A DNA stretch of 64,000 bases from Pinguiococcus pyrenoidosus (lineage: Eukaryota; Sar; Pinguiophyceae; Pinguiochrysidales; Pinguiochrysidaceae). Below are positions 57,076 through 64,000 of this stretch, one piece after another. The DNA is taken from assembly GCA_019677205.1 (NCBI GenBank), contig JAAMXY010000052.1, positions 30,471 through 94,470 of the forward strand, written 5' to 3'. The notes beneath the pieces were generated by a model. That model was not told the origin of the DNA, ran no database searches, and saw nothing but the letters and a program-made list of their open reading frames with translations. The position numbers and the translations under genes are program-made. The number at the start of each line of letters is the position of its first letter. Position 1 is the first letter of the stretch.

Positions 57076-57122
57076 AGCAAAAGCAAAAGCAAAAGCAAAA
57101 GCAAAAGCAAAAGCAAAAGCAA
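57076..57122 (+). repeat. (AGCAAA)n hexamer microsatellite
   Basis: Seven copies of GCAAAA in the 172-bp gap between the stops of the convergent TRAPPC1 and CFAP44 genes. Confidence 0.95.
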
Positions 57123-57151
57123 CCCAAGGAACGAAACAAGAGGGGGAGGAA

Positions 57152-57190
57152 AAGGAAATGGAAGGAAATGGAAGGAAATGGAAGTGAAAG
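57152..57190 (+). repeat. GGAAATGGAA decamer repeat
   Basis: About three copies of the GGAAATGGAA unit in a purine-only block, directly after the AGCAAA run and just before the CFAP44 stop codon. Confidence 0.9.
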
Positions 57191-57230
57191 GAAAAGGAGA
57201 AGGAATGGAAGGCAAAGCGCTGCTTATCAT

Positions 57231-60200
57231 TTAGTCCGCGACTGCTGGCGACACCTGCAGCTCGACGTCGTGATCGACTTCAGGAACCTCGGCGTGATCG
57301 GGCAGATCGTCGTCGTCGTACACGACATCGTCAAACGGCTCGGCTGGCAGCTCCGCCGTCTCGTGGACGGGGTCCGTCTTCCGTCGGAGCATCAGAATCT
57401 CGGACTTGAGCGCCTCGATTTCTGTCGCCTGCAGCTTGACCTGCGACACCAGCTTGCTCCGCTCCTCCAGCTCTTTTCGGATGGTCGGTCCCTTGTCGCC
57501 CGCGGCCACCACCTTCGCGCTGGAGTTCAGCTCCTTCTCGAGCTGGAACTGGCGCGCACTCAGCTGGCCGATCTGCTCGAGCAGCTCCGTGTTCTCCGCG
57601 GTGGCTCTCAGGAAGCGGTCGCGGAGATCCCGCAGGCGAACATTCTCATCCTTGAGCCCCGTGCGGAGCTCGGTCTCCCGAGAGGTCAGGTTCTCGGCCA
57701 GGTCCTGGGCCTTGCCGGACTCGACCATGTTGTCCAGAGCCTCCAGGTCGATGAGCTGCCCGAACTTGAGCAGCTGGAGCTCGCTGCAGCGGGCTTCGCC
57801 CTCTTCAATGTTGGCGGCTTTCACCACCCTCTCCTTCAGCAGCCGTCGACGCTCCTTGTGAAGCTCCTTGAAGTTGTCCATCTCGTTGGAGTTCTCCGTC
57901 TCGAGCTGGTTTATTCGCTTGTCCAGTCGCTCGATTCGATCCCGCGTGAACACGACGAAGTCGTGCACCTCCAGCACCGGGGAAAGGACGAGGTTCCCGG
58001 GGTGCGGCAGCTCCTTCTTCGCTCGCGAGTTCTCCTCGTCGGCGTCGGCCATGAGCTCCGCGAAGAACTCTTGATCGGCGAGGTGGGGCCACGCGTGGAG
58101 CTGGCTGGCGCGCATGGGCACGAAGATCTCCAGCACGTTGAGGCTCGCCTGCTTCTCCCCCTGGAAGGCCCGGATCTCGCGCTTGGTCGCGTCCAGGTCC
58201 TTGTCGACCTGCTTCTGCCTCTGCGTGCTGCGATCCAAGCCCCGCTTCAGCTCCTCGATACCCTTCTGCGACTCCGCGATGGCTTCCTCGCGATCCAGCC
58301 GATTATTGCGCAGCTCCAGGACTCGGTCGTACAAGGCGATGTCGCAGCCCGGGGGGCACGTGTCCTCCATCTCCTCGTCCTCGTCGTCCACGTCGTCGTC
58401 ATCGAAGTCCTCGTCGCTGTCCCAATCGTCGTCGTCATCATCCCCGTCGTCACCAACCTTGCTCCTTTTGATCTTCCGCTTGAAGATCTTCTTCAAGGCG
58501 GCGTGGTAGCTACTGCTCTCGCTCACCATCTCATCGAACTCGCCCAGCACTTCGGCTTCGCGGCGCTTGGCCTCCTCAAACTCCGCCCGTTTCACCTTGA
58601 GCTGCTCCTGCGCCTCCGTGATGCTCGCGAGGATCTCACTCTTCTCCCGATGACAGCGTTCCAGCCGGGTTGACAGGGCGTTGTCTCGAGCCTCGGAGTC
58701 CATGAGCACCTCCAGCTCCTGCCACAGCAGAATCTGGCGCAGCTCCGACGTCTTCAGCGCCACGGCCAGCTGCAGGGACTCGCTCCGGAGCGCGTACACG
58801 AGGTCGTCAAAGTCGACCACCAGTTGCTCGGAAGTCCTGATGATGGCTTCCCGCTCGGACTGGAGCCGCTCCTGGAGCTCTCTGGTCTCGGCGTCCTGTA
58901 AGTTCCGAAGCTTTTGTCGTCGAGCTTCCGTGTGGACGCGCCGGAGGATGTCCACCGTCGGAAGAAGCTTCGCCAGGGCCTGCTCCTCGATACCGGAGGC
59001 ATGGCTGCACAGGTTGCCGGACACTTCTGGAAGAGCGTCGGCGGATTCGGGCATGCTTGCCATCGGCACATCTGTGCCGAACTGTCCCGGCGGGAAGACG
59101 GCGAGGGTACGGACGTCCGAGAGGACGTGGCCGGTGGCCGCGACCTCCGGCAGCACCAGCGCCTTGAAGTCGCCGCTGCTCTCGACATGCTCCCGAACGC
59201 TCTTGCGACAAGCGTCGGTGACATTGTCGCGCCACTCGGGGAACTCGTCTGCGTGGGCGGCGGGAACGAGGATCTTCGCCGCGCTGTCTGCGTCTTGTAG
59301 CAGCTCGTCGATGAGCTGGACTCTCTCGCGGCGCGAGGCCAAGATGTCCACGATCCTCTGTTTCAACTTCCGGAGCGCGAAGACCTTGGCGTTGAAGCTG
59401 ATGCGCATGTCGCTTCGAGCCTCCAGGAGAAGGAGGAAGTCCCGGCGTTTGCTGTCGGCGTCCACCTTCTGGTCCTCCGGCACCACGTACAACGGCGAGC
59501 ACTTCAGCTTGAAGTCCCCCATGAAGTCGCGAGCGTGCTGAATGGCCTCCAGATCGCGCGGGTCTTCGGCGTCCTCCGATGGTTCCTTTGCCTTCATCTC
59601 CGCCAAGCCGCTTCGGCGCTGCATGCGAAGGAACTTGCGAATCTCAAAGGTGCTTTGCTTCTGGTCCTTGTCGTCGGTAGAGCTCGCGCCAGGGTGCCCA
59701 GCCGCATTCGCGTCTCCTGCGGCAGCCGCCGCCTCGTCTGGCCTGGTGTTGGTAGCGGATGCCGAGCTGCTCTCGCGCGCGCGGCCGTTGAAGGTCTCGT
59801 CGACGTGCACCTTGTCGAGCGCCGCCATGGTCTCTTGCGAGAAGCGCGGCACTCGGAATGTCTGCACGCCTCTGGACTTGGCGTCGAAGATGCTGTGCTT
59901 CCCGATGGGATGCACCGTCATGGTCTCGGAAGCGGTGCCGCTCACGAAGTGCCGCCGCATCTTCTCCAGCAGCTTGGCGATCTGCTCGGACTTGTACGCG
60001 CACTCCTTCATGACTTCCTCGAGGGCGTCGACCCGCTGCTGGGCCAAGCGTGCCTTGTACGCCGTGTCAACCACGAGGTCGTCTCCCACCAGCTTCCTCT
60101 CCGGGCTTTCCTCCGCGTCGTTCTCAAGGATGATAGCTCGGTAGGCCTCGCGCATCTCCGCCACGCGCTTCCGCACTTTGTTCTTCTTCTCCTCGGCTTC

Positions 60201-62798
60201 CAGCCGCCGCAGGTCCTCTTCGGCCTTCAGCTTGGCGTCCTGAATGCTGTATGCCGCGGCATCCGTAATGTCTTCCGCCTCTTCGGCCGGCGCTTGGGGA
60301 ATGCGCTCGGTTGACAGCACATCCTCCGGAGGTGGCATGCCCGCCGCTTCCGGTGCCGGTGCGGCTGCGTCGCTCTGCCCCATCAGGTAGGACAGCTCCT
60401 CTTGCCGCTTGCGCTCCAGCAGCGCCTCGCGAGTCTCTTCCGAGGAGCGCATGGAGGCCACCACCTCGGCATGCAGTGCCGCGCAATCCTCCATGATGCT
60501 CTTCGCGTCCACCGAGTGCACAAGCAACAAGCCGTCACCGCCGGAGGAAACCATGTACCTGCCGTCGGAAGCCAGCGCAGCCGCAGTGATGCTACCTCTG
60601 CTACCGTCGTGGCCATCGCATCGAGCGTACGCAGACAAGCTCCCGCTAGGTCGAATGCTCACGACACCAGACGCGGTACCCGACAGCAGCGCCTTGGTGC
60701 CCTGGAAGGACGTCCAGCGCAGCAGCCGCCCCTCCGCACTCGCTTCCTCGCACAGCGGGTAGCTCCGCAGCGCGGTGCCGAACTCGCTTTTCCATGAGCA
60801 CTCGTGGATGGATCCGGCTTCGTTTCCGTTCACGGTCAGGAGCAACGTCTGGTCGTCCTTGTAGACCGCGCTGAGCGCGGAGTAGCCTTTGATGTACTCC
60901 TTCTCGATCTTCGGGGTGGCGTCCTCGGAGGCGGGCTGCAGTGCCGCCAGGGGCCCGCGGTCCTCCTCCTCGATGACGTGCTCTTCCATTCTCTCGTAGT
61001 GGAATACCCGCGTCGGAATGCGACACAGCTCGAAGGACTCGCTGGTGGCAGGCTGCACCAGCTCCGGGTCGCTGAGGGTCATCTCCAGCACTCCGCCGAG
61101 GCCGCACGCGGCCAGCAGCGCCTTGCTATCGTCCCTCCACGCCAGGCTGAGCGGAAGGGGCCTGGTCTTCGCCTGCGGTCGGGCGGGATCGACGGGCGTC
61201 TTCACGAAGCCGATGGGGTTCAAAACCTTGCCTGCCCGGACCACTCGGAAGAGGAAGATGATCCCGTCCGCGCCGCCGGTTGCGAGGAAGCGCCCATCCG
61301 GCGAGTACTCCATGGCCAGGACTTTGCTCTTGTGCGGTTTCACTACGACCTCTCTCGTCCACGTGGCCTTGCTGTCCTTCCCGCTCGTGAGGCGCATCAA
61401 GCGCGCCACGCCGTCCTCAAAGCCCACGAGGACGCTGGTGGCGCTGTTGTCAACCACCTCGGGCACCCACTGCATGCAAGTAGGCCTATGCTCGAAGGCG
61501 CGCTCGCACAGGCCCTTGCGACCCGAGTAGTCCCAAGCCCGCAGGAAGCCATCATTTGAGACCGACGCCGCGACTGGGGCCTTCGGAGACACCGCCATGG
61601 ACATTTGCGCTCCGGAGGGCAAGCGCTGCACCAAGGTCGATTCCATCTTCTCGCAGTCCACAGTCCAGACCGCGCCGCTCGCGTCCAGGATGCGGTAGAC
61701 CATTCCGGCCGGCGCCCGAGCCACCGCCACGATCTGCACATGCTCTCCCACGCACAGTTCTTTGAGCGGAGCCACGACAGCGTCGGTCTCGCCGTCCTCG
61801 ACGGTGTCCGCCACATCCAAGGCGGCGAACGCCCAGAAGCGCAGGAAGCCATCTCGGGCAGCGGTCATGACAACTGGCTCGGCAGACACGCCACATCCAT
61901 CTTCTTCGAGGCGCATGCACGTGACTTCCCCCACGTGGGCGAGATGGCCACCAGGACGAACGATGCGGCATTTCACGAGGTTCCCTTCCCAGATGAGGAG
62001 CGCGCCGGATTCCGTCCCGGAGATGATCTTCCCGTCTGGAAAGTCGAGAAACGCCGCGACGTCGCTCAGCTCCACTCTTCCAAACTTGCCAATGTCGCCC
62101 TGAAGCTTGAGGCCGGTGAAGGTCGACGCCATGCGCCAGAAGCGAATGTGCCCCGTGCCCGCCGTTGTCAATCGGCCTTCGTCCGAGCGAGAGAAGCTCA
62201 CGCGGAAGACGTCCTGTCCGAAGGCCTTGGTACGCAGGATCACCCGCTCGTTGCGCCAGTCCCACACCGTGAGCAGGTAGTCCGGAGCCATGCCGACGCT
62301 CGCCAGCTTCTCGCAGCTGGCGCTGAAGGCCACGCTGGCGTAGCCCTTCTCTGCGCCAGCGCGCATGGTCTTCACAATCTTGAGCTCTGGATACGAGTAG
62401 ACCAGCAGGTCTGGACTGGGCCCTTTTTCCCCCACTGCGAGAAGCTGCCGCGACGAATCGATGCCGAAGCAGCCGATGCCATAGCCCTTGTGCCCAAAAA
62501 CGTACTTTCTTGCGGCTGGCTCGCCAGCCTTGTTCGCCTCAGCATCGCGCGCCTCCTCGATGACCAGGGCATTGCCACTGATGAAGCAGACGTGGCTTTC
62601 GTCCAGAATCTCGAGGTTGTAGCGGACGTCAAAGTCGAATCTAGGCAATGCAGGAGGCGTCAGGAGGGTTTGCCAAGGCTATTTGGGGCATATTTCGCAG
62701 TCGAGGACGCACCCGAAGGAGTGGTGAAGCTTCTTATGGCGACGGCTGATCTCTCCAAAGCCCAGAGGCAGTACGAGCGCCGCTTCCGCGCTCTCCAT
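57231..62798 (-). CDS. CFAP44: CFAP44 (WDR52), ciliary tether/tetherhead protein
   Basis: Two exons, complement(57231..62640, 62713..62798), 72-nt intron (phase 2), about 1,831 aa. The open frame alone begins at TTG; the upstream exon supplies ATG 62798 and a junction reading LHHSFGFDFDVRYNLEILDE, which matches the conserved FHSFGYD...NLHLLDE start of CFAP44. About the first 700 residues are WD40 repeats (LLTVWDWRNERV; YSPDGRFLATGGADGIIFLF). The rest is coiled coil, including the acidic run before CPPGCDIALYDRVLELRNNR, a hallmark of CFAP44. With CFAP43 it forms the tether/tetherhead of inner dynein f/I1 on the axoneme and is needed for normal beating; that role is from the family. Confidence 0.95.
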
Positions 62799-64000
62799 GC
62801 TCTATATTATGCGGCGAGAAGGCCCTCCAGGGCGCGGCCCAAGCGAAATTGCAACGTTCTTCTACAGGACTTGAGCCTCAAGATGCCGGCTGTGTCGCTC
62901 AGACGCCCCGCTGTACTGCCATTGCATCGTCAATCTCGGTAGAGGAGAATCCAGCAGCAAACGCCAGAAAAGGGGTCAGATCTCGAGATGTAACGCCCGG
63001 AACAAGCAGTTTCGTCATTGGCAAGGCAACTATCGATAATGACTGAGTTTTGGTACTTAAAAGGGAGTACCAAAATCGAAACCGTTCTGAAATGTTATAT
63101 TTTGAATTCTATCATAAAAGCGTCAATACAACCAACGTAACAATATTTCGAAAATACTATCTCAAAGTTGCGGTTCCATCGAAATGCCGTCTCCTTTTGG
63201 GTATGTCATCGAAGAACCTAAACTTAGAAAAATAATCCAATGATTTTTTGAAAATAATCCATCGTGTGGTAACTTGCGAAGTAACCGAAAAGAGTGAATT
63301 AGATGAATTCGTCGAACGTCTTGATAAACCTTGATAAGAGCCTCAAGACGCTTGAGAGTGAGCGAAGGAAGGCGGGTTGTTAAGGTGTGTGGCTCTCAGG
63401 ATCCTTGTGGGCCACGGAACACGCTGCACTTGCATTCAGCTACATCCTCATCCATTCAATCCATCCCTTCCAAAGATCCTGCTTCAACGCTAGCTATCAT
63501 CCGTATTCAACAGTATCACTACTTTACGATTACTGTTGCTACTACAAGCTTTTGGGGTTGGCCGCTAGCCCAAGTTTGGAAGTTGGAGACTGTGTAGGGT
63601 AGTGTAGTGTTGAGCGTGCAAAGTAACGCGTGGAGAATAGTGTACCGAATAAACGGAGCGTCGAATAGAAAGAAAGCTTGTGAGCGCGTGGTATGGCTCC
63701 GCGGCCTCCGCCTCACAATTTCATTTTTTAAAACATAAAAATCAAGTCCAAAATAATTCAAACAGCTATTGCAAAGGAGCATGAACAATCTCACTACAAA
63801 CAATATTTAATAATTTTTTAAAATATTACGATCCTTCCATATAGTATGATAGCGACACTTTTTAAAATATGAAGGTCCAAAAGCCCAAGGGAATATGGGA
63901 CAGACAGCGTAACCGGACAGAGACTTCCTCTGCAGATTGCGTTTTGCAGCCGAAGTCTCTGTCCTCTTCCGACAGACATCTTGGGGAATGCGGGACAGAC
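62799..64000. other. AT-rich intergenic tail of the window
   Basis: 1.2 kb upstream of CFAP44. From about 63040 the sequence is AT-rich with homopolymer A and T tracts. Frames of 60-94 codons look random. The last about 110 bp holds an inverted repeat, listed separately. Confidence 0.5.
63915..63964. repeat. Inverted repeat (20-bp arms, 10-bp loop) flanked by near-direct repeats
   Basis: Arms at 63915-63934 and 63945-63964 pair at 18 of 20 positions (GGACAGAGACTTC against GAAGTCTCTGTCC is perfect). Outside them, GAATATGGGACAGAC (63891-63905) and GAATGCGGGACAGAC (63986-64000) form near-identical direct repeats. It could be a small non-autonomous element or a hairpin; the second flank ends exactly at the window edge, so the full extent is unseen. 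Confidence 0.7.

Noticed and set aside
57168-58673. 501-codon + strand frame opposite CFAP44
   Set aside because: Leu/Val/His-rich antisense shadow of the CFAP44 coiled coil; the minus strand has clear family motifs.

Overview
This window is nuclear DNA from a eukaryotic microbe, most likely a photosynthetic, flagellated protist with a red-alga-derived complex plastid. A stramenopile (ochrophyte) is my best guess; haptophytes and cryptophytes are not excluded. The genes are broken by short GT-AG introns, mostly 65-120 nt. Where I could align exons to known families, donor and acceptor phases agree and the joined lengths divide by three. Ciliary genes (CEP104, CFAP44) point to a flagellate. 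Two proteins, malonyl-CoA:ACP transacylase and a TraB-family protein, begin with a signal peptide followed closely by a Phe-containing segment (AQGFR, ANGFAF), the style of complex-plastid presequences. A P-S/T-x-x repeat cell-surface protein of a kind common in ochrophytes fits too. The DNA is GC-rich in genes and AT-rich between several of them.

Layout. 1-12 kb: CEP104 (-), a low-complexity unknown protein (+), a TBCC/RP2-like domain joined to a clathrin-light-chain-like tail (+), and a GPR180/TMEM145-type seven-helix protein (-). 12-22.4 kb: one 18-exon gene for a secreted protein of about 2,976 aa with about 22 Ig-like repeats and a cysteine-rich C-terminus. 22.4-28.1 kb: a PLGRKT homologue (-), a LON-domain protein (-) and a DUF4116-containing unknown (+). 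28.5-35.2 kb: a secreted P-S/T repeat protein (-) and ribosomal protein uS2/RPSA (-). 35.6-45.3 kb: a gamma-tubulin complex component (+), a TraB-family protein (-), a plastid/cyanobacterial-type methyltransferase (+) and FabD/MCAT with 11 exons (-). 45.9-62.8 kb: ER GRP94 (+), a double cyclic-nucleotide-binding protein (+), WASHC1 (-, with a 25-N assembly gap inside an intron), a small unknown (-), TRAPPC1 (+) and CFAP44 (-). The last 1.2 kb is AT-rich, has no recognisable gene, and ends in an inverted repeat.

How the genes relate. There is no operon logic; neighbours lie on both strands. Four themes recur. Cilium and microtubule: CEP104, CFAP44, the GCP, the RP2-like domain and perhaps the cNMP-binding protein. 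Endomembrane traffic: clathrin-light-chain-like, WASHC1, TRAPPC1, GRP94. Plastid: FabD, TraB and possibly the methyltransferase. Cell surface: the Ig-like and P-S/T repeat proteins. The most unusual item is the TBCC/RP2-clathrin light chain architecture at 7.7-8.9 kb. All family calls come from reading motifs by eye; no database search was run.
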